NCBI GenBank assembly: GCA_903632075.3 | Contig: CAHIKZ030000027.1 | Coordinates: 250,001-314,000, forward strand | From: Acanthosepion pharaonis | Taxonomy: Eukaryota > Mollusca > Cephalopoda > Sepiida > Sepiidae | DNA length: 64,000 nt | Direction: 5' to 3' | Shown here: positions 45,519 to 57,004 of the stretch, in pieces | How the letters are laid out: each line of letters starts with the position of its first letter | Numbering within the stretch: position 1 is the first letter of the stretch | The notes under the pieces: generated by a model | Database searches by the model: none | Told to the model about the DNA's origin: nothing | What the model saw: only the letters and a program-made list of their open reading frames with translations | Made by a program: the position numbers and the translations under genes

Positions 45519-46325
45519 ATGTTAGATAAGGCCATCAACTTAGCTCAGGAACAAATAATAATAAAACCAAACGAAATCGACATCATTAAGCACTCCCGTA
45601 AATCATTACTATTTCACATTGAAGAAGCGTGGATAAAGAAAGATGGGATATTTGACACTACAATGGGAAGCTTTGACGGCGCGTACGAAATCATAGGTAT
45701 TTACTTACTACACGAACTAAGCAACATAATAGATAGAAATGAAACAGGACTCTACAGGGACGACGGTCTCATAATCTTAAGAAACTGTAACAAACAAAAC
45801 ACAGACAAAACTAGAAAAGCGATAATAAAGATTTTCAAAATTAACGGATTCGGCATAGACATAAAAATTAACCTAAACGAAGTAGATTTTCTAGATGGCA
45901 CCTTCAACCTAAGAAAAGACACATATAAACCATATAGAAAACTTAATGATAAACCACTCTATATACAGACATCTTCCAACCACCCACCTTCTATAATCAA
46001 ACAGATACCAAAATCGATTAACCGCGGGCTTTCCGACAATTCCTCCAATGAATCCATATTTAACAAAGCTAAGAAAGACTACGAAACAGCCCTAAAAGAT
46101 AGCGGATTCCCAGCAACACTCACATACTCACCACAGAACAAAAAAATGCCAACAGGAGAAGAAATATCATATGGTTCAACCCACCGTACAGAAAAAATGT
46201 AAAAACATGATTACCTTCCCAGACCAAAATAAATTATTAAATAAAAGATCCGAGCTCATCTCAAAATGCAAACATGAAAACAAATTTTTACTACGTTACT
46301 TAAAACTCGAAAATGGAAAAAATAA
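45519..46325 (+). pseudogene. Penelope-like reverse transcriptase, GIY-YIG deleted
   Basis: A 227-residue frame (45519-46202) covers the catalytic and C-terminal half of the reverse transcriptase: LLFHIEEAWIKKDG, MGSFDGAYEIIGIYLLHELS, the catalytic box GLYRDDGL, INLNEVDFLDGTFNL, YIQTSSNHPPSIIKQIPKSI and KDYETALKDSGF. A frameshift near 46160 leads to RRNIIWFNPPYRKNVKT, the expected next block. About 200 residues, including the whole GIY-YIG domain seen in copy 2, are then missing, and it resumes at 46221 with NKLLNKRSELISKCKHENKF. The start of the protein is also lost. The Penelope assignment follows from the GIY-YIG partner copies and the pseudo-LTRs. Confidence 0.75.
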
Positions 46326-46959
46326 AATAAGATAAAAATAAAAAATAAATAAACAAAATGACAATAAAATAAGCAAAATAAATTAACCCAAAGAAATTAC
46401 CAAATCACACCTGTTAGAATAGACGAAATAAAAGTAGAAAATAAGAAACAAAATCAATGAACCCAAATAAATAAAGTAAACAATGAACAAATTAGCAAAC
46501 CATTATGACCAAAATATTAGTTAGACTATAAAAATCAAAACAAAAATCGGACGAAAAAAATAGCTATAACTGTTATATAACGATAAAAGAAAAAATACTA
46601 CGTTACTTAAAAATTGAAAACCGAAAAGAAAATATATACAGTATAATAAATAAATAATAAGTAAAATAAATTGACCTAAATTCATACAAATAAATAAATA
46701 AACAAACAAACCGATCTCGATGAACTAACCGTTAGAAAAAACAAATAAAGATAATCAATCCAAATAAATGCATAAACAAATTAAAAACTGTTCCCGCCAA
46801 AATAATAGAATAAACTACAAAAATCAACCCCAAAATTGAATAAATAACTTTAATTATCTTCCCAAACCCAAACAAAACTATTAAATAAGCGATATAAGCA
46901 AATTTTTACTACGTTAATAAAAAAAACGATTAAAATAAAAAAAATAAATAAAGACATAA
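46326..46959. other. A-rich internal part of Penelope copy 1
   Basis: Repeating AAATAAATAAACAAA-like DNA with two or three diverged reiterations of a TTACTACGTTACTTAAAA phrase (46289, 46599, 46905). This suggests template jumping or tandem duplication of the element's end. Confidence 0.55.
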
Positions 46960-47118
46960 GAAAAGAAACAAAAATAAAAAAATAAAAACAAGCAAAATAA
47001 TTTAACCCAAATAAATAAATAAACAAATAAACGACTTCCGGTAAAATAACCGCCAAAATAGACTACCCACAATGCACCACTGATCCGTATTTATAAATAG
47101 CCGAGAAAAATAACAGCA

Positions 47119-47152
47119 CTCGTGGCATGAAACAGACTGTCGCCTCTAAGTG
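47119..47152 (+). ncRNA. Hammerhead remnant, right pseudo-LTR
   Basis: CGTGGC is joined directly to ATGAAACAGACTGTCGCCTC; the CTGATGA box and stem II are deleted. Sense to the coding region. Confidence 0.5.
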
Positions 47153-47167
47153 TTAACTTCTATGTTC

Positions 47168-47173
<6 letters not shown>

Positions 47174-47210
<37 letters not shown>
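47174..47210. repeat. (TA)n microsatellite
   Basis: Pure TA tract. Confidence 0.99.
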
Positions 47211-47212
<2 letters not shown>

Positions 47213-47515
47213 ATACATGTTTTTCAATCCTATCTAAGCTTTCGGCTTACACAAGCCATTATCAAAGATGACAATTATATTTCAATATATTAAATAGTAC
47301 ACGGACAAAACAATAATGTTTTTGCTGTTTTGAAAGATTAATATTTCTCGTTTCCGCTCTGGCGTGTTCATGTGTAACGTCACGAGCTGCAGTGCGATTT
47401 TCGCTTCCGCGTCTCGTATACACGAGTTTGTCGTTGCTTGGAAATCTTTGATAATGGATTATGTTAGCTGAAAAGCTGTAAGCTGTTTAAAAAAAAACAT
47501 GTATCAATATGGTGT
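47213..47515. mobile_element. TIR element, ~75-bp inverted ends, beside (TA)n
   Basis: TGATACATGTTTTTCAATC at the left is mirrored by AAAAAACATGTATCA at the right. Both arms carry ATCTTTGATAATGG facing inwards, followed by a GCCGAAAGC-like word as in hammerhead-type termini. Interior about 150 bp, GC-richer, non-coding. Confidence 0.7.
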
Positions 47516-47653
47516 CTTTCTTTCATCTTTCAATGTTAATGTTATTAAGCTTATCAGACAATATGAAAGGAATTGACTTAAAATAAATAGACAAAACTTG
47601 TCTATATTATTTAATGAAACATGCATCAATGAAAAAATGCTGCCTAAATACAC

Positions 47654-47658
<5 letters not shown>

Positions 47659-47706
<48 letters not shown>
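47659..47706. repeat. (TA)n microsatellite
   Basis: Pure TA tract. Confidence 0.99.
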
Positions 47707-47710
<4 letters not shown>

Positions 47711-47879
47711 CTAATAGTAATTCTCGGTTGGTGATAAAACTCAGCCCACCTTTTCAAGTATATCAACAAATTGGTACACGAGGTAAAAATTGGAAAGAAA
47801 AGAAAGAACTAGAAACATCCGAACAAATTGTCCAGTGCCTTAAATTTTAGTCCCAAAAAATAAACCAAGTGAGTAATAA

Positions 47880-47987
47880 AGCTAAATCGTAGAATGCTCA
47901 ATACTCTAAATAGAGGTGGGATAAATAAAATAAATCCTAAAAGAGCCAGGAACAACTTACCTAGGTTTCATCTAAACGGATCTTCAG

Positions 47988-47991
<4 letters not shown>
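47880..47991 (-). mobile_element. Pseudo-LTR-like fragment with hammerhead-like core
   Basis: AATGCTCAATACTCTAAATA on the plus strand resembles the starts at 26400 and 45150. The minus strand then reads CCTGAAGA, an ATC/GAT stem and GAAACCTAGG, the box order of Penelope-type hammerheads. It ends at a TA tract. Confidence 0.45.
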
Positions 47992-48042
<51 letters not shown>

Positions 48043-48274
48043 GGGGTGTATTTGGGGTGATATAAGCAAATAAAGACAAACAAAGCTCAAAATAAAAAAT
48101 ATGAGAGATTAATTTAGAGATGATCTCCAATACCACACAATAACAACAAAAAACGAAAAAAAAACAAGTAACAAAACAAGAAGTACATGAAAAACGAGAA
48201 TGGCGCCCAGATTTGAAACTGATATATAAAACTAAGTTTGAGTGCCAACATGCAGTTACCATTGAAGACAAACA

Positions 48275-48352
<78 letters not shown>

Positions 48353-48485
48353 AGCAAATATATGGATATAAATCTGACAGTATGAAGAAAAATATATACG
48401 GAAAAAACAAACAAAACGTCCGACGTTGACATATTAACATTAAAACAGCATAATTGCATATAAGGATTTCCGTATATATTTTTTT

Positions 48486-48536
<51 letters not shown>
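47992..48536. repeat. Three (TA)n tracts
   Basis: 47992-48039, 48281-48349 and 48490-48536. Confidence 0.98.
48040..48105. repeat. TA-flanking repeat, copy 1 (copy 2 at 48747-48805)
   Basis: GGTGTATTTGGGGTGATATA, then GCAAATAAAGACAAACAAAG and CTCAAAATAAAAA occur at both places, each immediately after a TA tract, about 700 bases apart. Confidence 0.9.
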
Positions 48537-48538
<2 letters not shown>

Positions 48539-48805
48539 TTTCATTAAAGACAACTGCGATTAAGATTTTTACCTAATATTTCTTGTGTTTGTATAAGTGT
48601 TTCCTTTTCTGGACATAAAATATGTTAAAATTATCCAAATGTTTATATCTGAGCGCTTTTTTTCCCTTTGTTATCATTAGTGCTTCCATTATTTTAAGCG
48701 TTTTTGTATTTTCTGCAATATGTTGCGGATATATATATATATATATGAGGGTGTATTTGGGGTGATATAGGCAAATAAAGACAAACAAAGCTCAAAATAA
48801 AAAGA

Positions 48806-49423
48806 TGCACTAAAATTAAGGCATGAATTCAAGCAAGCAATTAGACAAAGGTGACAGACAAAAAAGAAAAGGATAGACAAGGGAAAGAAGCAAATGGAGA
48901 ACAGACAATTAAGCAAATATGCTTGCAGCTAGACACACCAATCGAAAAGCCAAAATAAAAAAAAAACCATACGGATGGAACGAGTGACAATCAGGCTGAT
49001 TGAATTTCAAAATAGCGAACTAATTATTTTCTACAGCAGTTCAGAGGAGTCAGGTGTTTCGAATAATTGTTCAACGTTTATGTATTCAAGCAAATTACAC
49101 TCGAAGTTTCGCTCCGATATTTTTAACTATTTCTTCAAGAAGTATACTGTAGAATCTGAATGGTTTTTTTTTATAAGAGAATCATGATATCAAGGCATTT
49201 TTATTTCTACATCATAATCAGATAAAACATTTTAAAGAATCTCCTTGCTCTTTAATAAAATATCTAAATTCTTTCAAATATCAGTTATTTGATTGTAAGT
49301 TAATGACATACTAAATGAAAATTCAAATGGTACTGCTTGCCAAAATTTTTCACTTACCTAACCTCTTGATGAAAGGTTCTCAAGCCTGTTTAAGACAAGC
49401 CTTTGTAACTGCTATTTACAACT
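48806..49423. other. AT-rich DNA without recognised feature
   Basis: No supported gene or repeat was seen in this stretch. Confidence 0.4.
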
Positions 49424-49925
49424 TTTTTAAAGGATTTCAGCCCAAGGAAGGCAAGGGGCTACAGAGAGTGGGAGCAAGAGTAAAGGTGCGTGATGGAGGA
49501 AAGGATGAAGAGAAGGACAGGGAATAGGTCAGGGCATTTGAAGATGTCGATTGACATTACATTTGAATAGTTGGAGATTATAGCTATCAGGGAAACAAGT
49601 AATAGGAAGGGAATTCCACAGGCGGGAGTTGCGAGGCATGAAGCTATTAGAGTAGAAGAGACGGCTGCATTTAACCGTTTCGACAGTGAAAGGGTGGGAC
49701 CGACATGCCAGCCTAGCAGCTCGTTTAAATTCATGCATTATGGGAACTAGCGAAATTAACTCATCGAAACAATGAAAATATTTGTAGAAAAGACAGAGGG
49801 AGGAGACGGAACGTCTGTGAGAGAGCGGCTGTAAACGAGATGTCAGATCAGGGCCAATCACATTGCATATCCGTCTCTGGATTTTGTCGAGGACCATAAG
49901 ACGAACAGCGGGTGCACCAGATCAT
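49424..49925 (-). mobile_element. CR1/Jockey-like LINE tail (copy B4)
   Basis: Minus strand: VLDKIQRRICNVIGPDLTSR, LCLFYKYFHC, HPFTVETVKCSRLFYSNS, NSRLWNSLPITCFPDSYN and LQLFKCNVNRHL, then a 3' UTR ending CTTCCTTGGGCTGAAATCC plus A run. Better preserved than B3 and B5; 5'-truncated at the DKIQRR region. Confidence 0.85.
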
Positions 49926-50065
49926 ATATCTCTTTGAGCTACATATCATTTTTTCAGTAAATATTGAGTGCGCAGATCCGAATGTTGTTGATTATGCTAT
50001 CAAGAAAAGAAAAAGACATTTGCCTTGGGGTATAATGGGGATGATGATTTTAGACCTGCCATTTA

Positions 50066-50760
50066 TCTATATATATATAAAACAGAGGATGTCTGTGTGT
50101 CTGCGTGATACCTTTTCACTCAAGATTCATCCAACCAATTTTGACCAAACTTGTTACATACATTGTAAAATGTAAGAGATAGGTTCTTAGTGGAAAAAAT
50201 CGATAATTTTTTTTAAAATCAATTGAGAAAACCGATCAAAAATCGATAAATTCAACTTTTTTCCTCTGATTTCGTTGAAACTCGGTATGTAGGTTACTTA
50301 CATCAATACGAGCTCAACGATACCTCATTTTTATTTCTACACTGCTGCGTTTAGCAAAAAACGAAAATAAATCGATTTCAACACAAATCGATTTCAACAC
50401 AAATTTTAATCTAAAAACTTCCTTAATTTTAAAGCAATCTAATACAAACTTCATTCAATTGTAGCCAACAAAAAGTTGATTGTTTAACAATCATTTAACC
50501 TGATAAGTGTGTTCCCCATATAGTGAAAACCCGCGTAAATAGCGAAAAATGTCGATTTTTACTGGTTTCTTTCTTATTTTTCGTTGATCTCTCAACCAAT
50601 TTTCATCAAACTCAACCATTACTTCATAAATGTATCCTCTTTTACATCTCTGGTAGCACACTGACAAAATGAATTTCAAAAAAAAAAATTTCAAAAATTG
50701 TGGTCTGAAGTGGGTCTTCATGTTGCCTGTTTTACCCTTTCATGTCCTCGGCTAACTTCC
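50066..50760 (+). mobile_element. Helitron-like 5' terminus and body (non-autonomous)
   Basis: It starts TCTATATATATATAAAACAG followed by AGGATGTCTGTGTGTCTG, a start common in animal Helitron-derived families (TC at the 5' end). The following AATTTTGACCAAACTTG and AAAAATCGAT repeats are non-coding. The 3' CTRR hairpin end was not identified, so the right boundary is a guess. Confidence 0.4.
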
Positions 50761-52294
50761 ATTGAATAAATACAGACAACTTCTGTTATATCAGTAACTG
50801 CATTAATTCAAAATGTTTTTTTTAATGGAAGTACTTTAAAGTAATCGAAAAAGATAGACTCTGTTACATCTAAACATGATGCTGTTTTTGCTCCATTCAA
50901 ATTGAACGATTTTTTTCTGATCGACCAGCTGGCTATGGCTGCTAGTTATTAAATAATCCTATCACAATTCGCTATCACGTTTCTTGGTTTTTCTTTCGTT
51001 GCTTTTGTTTTAATATTATTTCTATAATTTAAATATTTACTAAGGGTAGCTATCAATCACATTCATCAGATTGATAATCAACTTTTAGCAAATATTATAC
51101 TAAATCCCATTATTTCTCTCATTATGATTTGAATCCATTTGAACTAAACGAAATACTAAATAAAAATGACCGATACTTAGCTGAATTTATTTTCAATGAC
51201 ATCAAAGTGGCATACGTTTAATTTCCAATATCAAATTTGATTTTACTTTAATGAGCGAATTATTTCTGTGATAGGTTGCTACTGTACTATCAAAAATTAA
51301 ACCGAACAAATAATTCAAGTTCCTGGCAATACAAAACACAGTATTAAGGACACCTATTCAAACATTTTCAATGTAATATTGTGTTTTGCTGCTTAAAAAT
51401 ATATATTCTAATCACAAGCAAAGTTTACGAATGACTAAGTTTTGCAAAATGTCCACCTCTTTTCTGCCTTAAGAATTCTAATTTTCTGTTCGTTTTATCT
51501 GCCTCCACTGGGAGGTGTTAACACTTGCCATTAACAAACCCACACCATCTCAGCACCAGATGATAAGTTCTCGTGAGGGTGAGATTATTAACTCCTGATT
51601 AGATTGGAAGCTCATTGATGCAGCTGACGAAATGACCAACTTTTTCTTTACTTTTCCAAAGCTGTCACCCGCCCGTTGCCTGATTGGCTGTGTTCTTCCC
51701 GCTATTTTTTATTTATTTCCCAGTTGGTCAATCTAGCTTTTCGTCTTCATGGGTTCGGCTAAGATCCGAAAGTACCTAGAATAAAAACTGCATGTGGGTC
51801 TGAAATCCCCTTCTCTACCAACTGAATAATGTTTTTCATAGAAAAGTGCCATGAAATGATGTTTTGAATCTAATATTGGCGATGTCTGTTGGTAGAATCT
51901 GAGTAATAAATAAAATGAACGAACTGGAACAGTTATGGACAGATACAAAGGTATGTGTAAATGAAAACAAAAAAAAATAACATGTACATCTGTGTATATA
52001 CTACTTGATACTGCACTACATTTTGTGCGTAAACGGTGGCGCAAGATTCGTTTTAATATTTAACCTGTTTGGATTAACTTATTTAATGTTGTTGTAAATT
52101 TCTTCGAATTCTTGTCAGCCAGCAATCTGTTTAAGGAATCTTCAGCACCAATTTATATATTCTTGTTGTATTAAATTTTAATCATATTTATATCGCATTT
52201 TTCTCCAGTAAATTTTAATACTTTCACCAGTGTTCTGTAGAACTGTCACTTTTATATTTCATAATTTAATAAATTCTCGGTTACATCTGGAGAA

Positions 52295-52295
<1 letters not shown>
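50761..52295. other. AT-rich DNA without recognised feature
   Basis: No supported gene; 51480-51740 is somewhat GC-richer but not recognised. Confidence 0.4.
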
Positions 52296-52329
<34 letters not shown>

Positions 52330-52357
52330 CATTATTATTATTATTATTATTATTATT
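52296..52357. repeat. (ATT)n microsatellite
   Basis: ATT units with one C; a second short ATT tract lies at 52537-52559. Confidence 0.97.
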
Positions 52358-52559
52358 GAGTGCGGCAGCAGCACACCAACGGAATGACGTTAGGGTACAA
52401 ATATATGAAGCCCAATATACCCATCATCGCGCACCCAGTCTGATAAAGGTAATTTATTGTGACTTAAGTACATAATCAGATCTTTTCTTCTATTCACTGA
52501 CAGGTTGTAACCATTGCTGTTGATGTTGTTGCTATTATTATTATTATTATTATTATTAT

Positions 52560-53530
52560 GCACGCTAGATGCCCGGTGGTGATTGCCGAAAATTAAGTAA
52601 TAGCTAGTTAACTTAAATCTCCAGCACCTTACTCAATATCCTCACAAACCTCAGCAATGTCCTCATCTGTACTCTCAACCCATCTTCATATTCTAACTCA
52701 TTCAATCCTGATTCCAATAATTTGAGCAACTACAATTATGGGCAAATATTCCCTACATTTATCGGGTCCTGCGTTAGTCCCTCGTATTTTTTTTTCACTC
52801 TCTTTTACATTCACTGTGGTCCACTGAAATAGTAATGTCCACAATATGACAGTTCGACTATCATATTCAATCTTTTTATTTGGGTAGGGTGATCGGTTTG
52901 AATAAAAGTATAATCAGTGTCTAATTTGTGCTTTTACCATTTGTCTGCATGTTGTAACCCAAATTATTTGCACAGTTCCCTGTGTATGATTCTTCCTACT
53001 TTTTCTGAACCTGTTTCCAACATTTATTAATTATATATTTTATTTCACCTCTTTCTCCACTGAGTCGGCTTTTACTGTTACTTTTCACTTTAATGTAATC
53101 TTGCTGCACTTGCAGATTCTGTTTCTCTCTTCAGATGGCCTCCGCGTATTCACGTACGCAATTGCTTGTCCGTGATATTTTCTATTTGCCTTTTAAATTC
53201 TCTGTGCAGTGTTTTTCTTTCCTTACTGCATTTTTCACTACTTCCTCATTTGCTATTGTTTTTATTTCTTAATCCATTTCGCTGCATTTTTGTACGTATT
53301 TTTCTAATACAATTTACACTGTTACCTCACAGTTTGCTGATGTGTCTTCTACTACTTTCTTTCCTTTTTACATATAACCTGTTACTATCGTCTTTGAGGC
53401 GTAGTGCCTTGTGCGTGATTATGTTTCTTTGCCTGAAGATTCTTTAATATGGGTTCTTCCTTAGTCTAGCGAAAAAACAATAATTCTTTCTACCTCATAC
53501 TGCCCATATCTTTTATCCACTTTCTAATAT
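52560..53530. other. Pyrimidine-rich DNA, possibly antisense LINE
   Basis: T/C-rich on the plus strand like the antisense RTE relics, but no motif could be read. The open frame at 53166-53447 is compositional. Confidence 0.35.
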
Positions 53531-53532
53531 TG

Positions 53533-53775
53533 TTGTAACCTAGGAAGGGTTACTGAATAAAGAATAACCGAAACAGAGATTGGAAATTAAATGGTAATCT
53601 TTATAACATCAACAAAATACTATACTCGCCAACGGCGTGAAGTAGGTAAACCACTGTTAGTGTTGGACTACTTAGCATATTGTCCCCCACTTACAATAGT
53701 GTCCAACGTATTTATGAGGATTGGGACATACACATTAGAGTTCATAGCTACGGTATATAACACTATTTCTGTTCC
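53533..53775 (+). mobile_element. LTR-like fragment (family D, copy 2)
   Basis: Starts TGTTGTAACCTAGGAAGGG with inverted partner GGTTACTG, then AATAACCGAAAC, AATGGTAATCTTTATAACAT, CTCGCCAACGGCG and GGGACATACACATTAG. Matches 53842-54085 almost throughout. Confidence 0.65.
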
Positions 53776-53778
53776 AGT

Positions 53779-53784
<6 letters not shown>

Positions 53785-53841
<57 letters not shown>
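53785..53841. repeat. (TATC)n microsatellite
   Basis: 14 units between two copies of the same LTR-like sequence. Confidence 0.98.
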
Positions 53842-54085
53842 GTTGCAACCTAGTAAGGTTTACTGAATGAGGAATAACCAAAACGGAGGTTGGCAATGAA
53901 ATGGTAATCTTTATAACATCAACAAAATACAATACTCGCCAGTGCCGTGAAGTAGGTAAACCACTGCTAGTAGTGGAATACTTAGACAGCATATTACCTC
54001 AACATACAATAGTGTCTAATGTATGTATGAGAATTGGGCTCATACCCATTAGTGTTCATAGGTACGGTATAACAAATATTTATCT
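53842..54085 (+). mobile_element. LTR-like fragment (family D, copy 3)
   Basis: Direct repeat of 53533-53775: TGTTGCAACCTAGTAAGG, AACATCAACAAAATAC, GCCGTGAAGTAGGTAAACCA. Two direct copies separated only by a TATC tract look like a tandem duplication rather than an intact element. Confidence 0.65.
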
Positions 54086-55094
54086 CAGTTTCAATATTTT
54101 TCTTATCCCCATAATATATTCTTTTTTTTTATTTTGTCTTTCATTTCCTCCTCCTTTATTGAATCCTATTCGAATGTCCGAATGTTGGTTTCATCTGTTT
54201 TTAAAAGCTGTTTCCATGAGCATTACTAATAAGGTTAATTTCCTTATCTTTCATTCCATTCCGATAACGACACTATAATTTTTAACATTATTGATCAACA
54301 TTTCAAATTATGGTTGCAGAATTTCTTTGTTTCACTGATCTTCTTCTAATGATTCTCTTTTACCACTCAAGTTTCTTTCCCAGGTTTCCATGGATTTAGC
54401 TAGAAATATCCGCACTGATTTGTTAATCTTTACTTTTGAACATTCTGTAATTTTGCCACTGGATTAATTTAAACTCCATTAATCCAATGATTGATTGTCA
54501 ACATTATGTAGAAGTTGCTTCTCATTATTTTTAATATGATTAAAAGCTGTTCGATGTTTAAGTTGCGCTGCTATTTACGGTTAGTTCCTTGTCCTTCTTT
54601 TCTTACATTTTCATCCTCTTTTTATCACACAAACATTTATTTGATATTTTTTTTATTTATTTAGTCGTTGTCGTCGTCTTTATTTCCCATAATCCTACCA
54701 ATGTACCATTATTTGTATTTGTATGTTCACAGCAGATATTTGGTGGTTATCACCGGGGATCTTGAAGCAATGTCTCTTTAAATCTCCTTTGCATACATCA
54801 GTAAGTTAAGACAGTCCTACTATTGATCGAATATCTTAATCATCTAGTCTCTTTTCTAGCGTTTTTCTACGATTCCATGCCCTCCAACCAAGACGGACAC
54901 AATCCTAACCTTCATATTCCATATCTTCGCAGCCACCGGGAAATATTCTGGTATTTTCCAATTGTTTTTCACCCTAATAAATGCTGGCTTTGTGATAATT
55001 ATACCTGTGGAGACTAGACAATTTTTCCCCTGGTTCATTTGTACGTTAAACCGACCTGGTGTCACATTCTGTCACTAGAAGGAGATGCGTAAAT
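54086..55094. other. T-rich DNA without recognised feature
   Basis: No supported gene; similar composition to 52560-53530. Confidence 0.35.
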
Positions 55095-56080
55095 ACCAAA
55101 ATGGCTCCAACAAAAGCGGTGTCAGTTGAAACAATGAAAACGATTATAAAGAAATTCAACATGGTGCGTGTCCGATGTTCATTGTTCCCAATCATCTGTG
55201 CTTGAAACAAAAAGGAAATGTTACAAAAAATAAAACATACGAATAGATCACGGAAGACGTCAAAGTGTCAAGATAGAAAACTGAATTGAATATGCATTGA
55301 AAATCCACAACAAAATAAATGAAAAACAAAATGGACAGAAACATAACTCAGTATTTGTGACAGACAAGTATTGAATGAAATGAAATTGATATCCAGAAAG
55401 GTGGTTACAGTGGGCTACAAAAAGGCAATCATATTGTGGCTAACTGGATGAAAGTTATATTCTGTGAATATTTACAAATTTGCATTGGCCGATATGGTAA
55501 ACTTTTATATGTTGACATTCTAATGAAATCATAAATGAAGATGAAGGCTTGAAGAAAACAAAATTTATTTTCACATTTATGATATGGTGTTAATTAAAAG
55601 TTATTCAGGTAATTATTTTACCTATTATTATTAATTATTCAGGTAATTATTTTACCTATTACTATTAATTTTTCAGGTAATTATTACCATCAAAAGATGG
55701 CCATAATTACCTGAAAACTAAATGGACCGGCATTAATTGAAATTTTATACAGTTTTCTCGTTCCAGCAATAGACTTGGTGATGCTGAAGTCACTTCTCTT
55801 TGCCACAAAAAGGGTTAAATCTTTTCTTCAGGCAAGTCTAATTAGTTAAGTTCAATTCAATAACTACAAAAGTATCTGGATCTCAATCATATTGAAAATC
55901 TGTGGTGGAAATAACACAAAAATGGTCCATGAAAGCCCCCTTCCCGTTAAGTTTGTTTTGTCAACCACAATTCCAATAAGTTGGAGCCACTTTGATGAAG
56001 AATGTTGTTCTCTTCATTGAAATTACTCAAAGATCGTCACAAAAATCCAAAGGCGGGCAATAAAATCCTGTTTCTTATTT
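55095..56080 (+). pseudogene. Tc1-like transposase pseudogene
   Basis: Plus-strand pieces in order: a decayed helix-turn-helix/GRPR-like NRSRKTSKCQDRKLN near 55240, NWMKVIFCEYLQICIGRYGK near 55440 (the first catalytic aspartate region, with SDESK lost), and LDLNHIENLWWK near 55880 (third catalytic region, DLNPIENLW in active relatives). ISWSHFDEE-like C-terminal text follows near 55980. The second aspartate region is unrecognisable. Many stops. A tandem-repeat insertion lies inside at 55600-55725. Confidence 0.7.
55600..55725. repeat. 39-bp tandem repeat with an inverted end
   Basis: TTCAGGTAATTATTTTACCT recurs about every 39 bases (about 2.5 copies), and the right border ATAATTACCTGAAAA is inverted relative to it. 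Possibly a small foldback element inside the Tc1 relic. Confidence 0.75.
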
Positions 56081-56243
56081 TGTTGATAATCCCATATTTC
56101 ATCCGAAAAAAATCCCATTAATTAATTGCATTACAGTTTTTAAAATTATTTCACGAAGTAGAATGTTCAGCTGTTCAAAAAATTCTTTGCGATTTCTTCA
56201 TTTTTCTATGAAATAAAAAAGCAAAGTTTTATGGTTATCCTCT

Positions 56244-56327
56244 GTGTGGTGATTCCATATTTTTGTGTGGTGATTCCATATTTTTGTGTGGTGATTCCAT
56301 ATTTTTGTGTGGTGATTCCATATTTTT
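56244..56327. repeat. 21-bp tandem repeat, 4 copies
   Basis: GTGTGGTGATTCCATATTTTT repeated at 56244, 56265, 56286 and 56307. Confidence 0.97.
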
Positions 56328-57004
56328 TGCCAGGAAAAGTATTTTCAAAAATTTAACAGGAAAAATAATCTAAATATAAATTGAACGCTTGATACAGCCG
56401 CAATTTAAAATTCTCCGGAAATTCAAATAATTGTTGCAATCTAATAAAACTTTATTTATGCCATCATTTATGACAGAAAAAACGATTTCGATTCCACCTC
56501 GGAAATACATCCCGAAAGAATCATAAACGTGCCTGGAAATGTTTTACGACATAGCTTGTATAATAAAAAAAAAAAAAAAAAAAGAAAATAATAATGATCC
56601 CAGAAAGTTTTCGATTGCACCAATCAATTCAACCAGGTTGTCTATTTTTACTACGCACATACACTTTGTTTCAAGAAAAATAGTTTTGAAAGCTAAAATA
56701 AAGAAAGAAAAATGTGCCATTTAGTAATGAAGGGAAACCTTCCTACTTTAGTCGTTTCTGTGTTAATTTTATTGATTTTTTTTAAAGATAGTTCCTTGCT
56801 TGATTTTTTTTAATTAATTATCCGTGAGCAGAAGGAAAGAAACTTATTTTTGAAAAAGTTATAAAAGTTATCAGAAATAAGAAAACAATACAAAATGAAA
56901 AATTTTGGCAAAGGAGAATTAAGTTTGCCTGTCGCTCGACTGTGATTTTGCAAAGTTCAGAAAAATATCTTCCTGAGACAAATTATCAATTTTCTTCTTT
57001 TTAC
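56328..57004. other. AT-rich DNA without recognised feature
   Basis: Includes an A run at 56566-56583. Confidence 0.4.

Larger units (their letters stand above)
45111..47172 (+). mobile_element. Penelope-like element, copy 1, inverted pseudo-LTRs
   Basis: A pseudo-LTR (45111-45420) precedes the coding region. Its inverted copy (about 46960-47172) follows, with matching words such as GGCGACAGTCTGTTTCATG, GGTCAGT and ATTGTGGGTAGTCTATTTTG. Both outer ends meet TA tracts. The right copy is shortened by the TA tract. Between the coding end and the right repeat is 600 bases of A-rich AAATAAA/ACAAA DNA containing several diverged reiterations of the ORF end and repeat interior. Pseudo-LTRs in tandem or inverted arrangement and hammerheads are known for Penelope-like elements. 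Confidence 0.8.

Noticed and set aside
52230..52475. Leucine-rich frame
   Set aside because: Translation of an ATT microsatellite.
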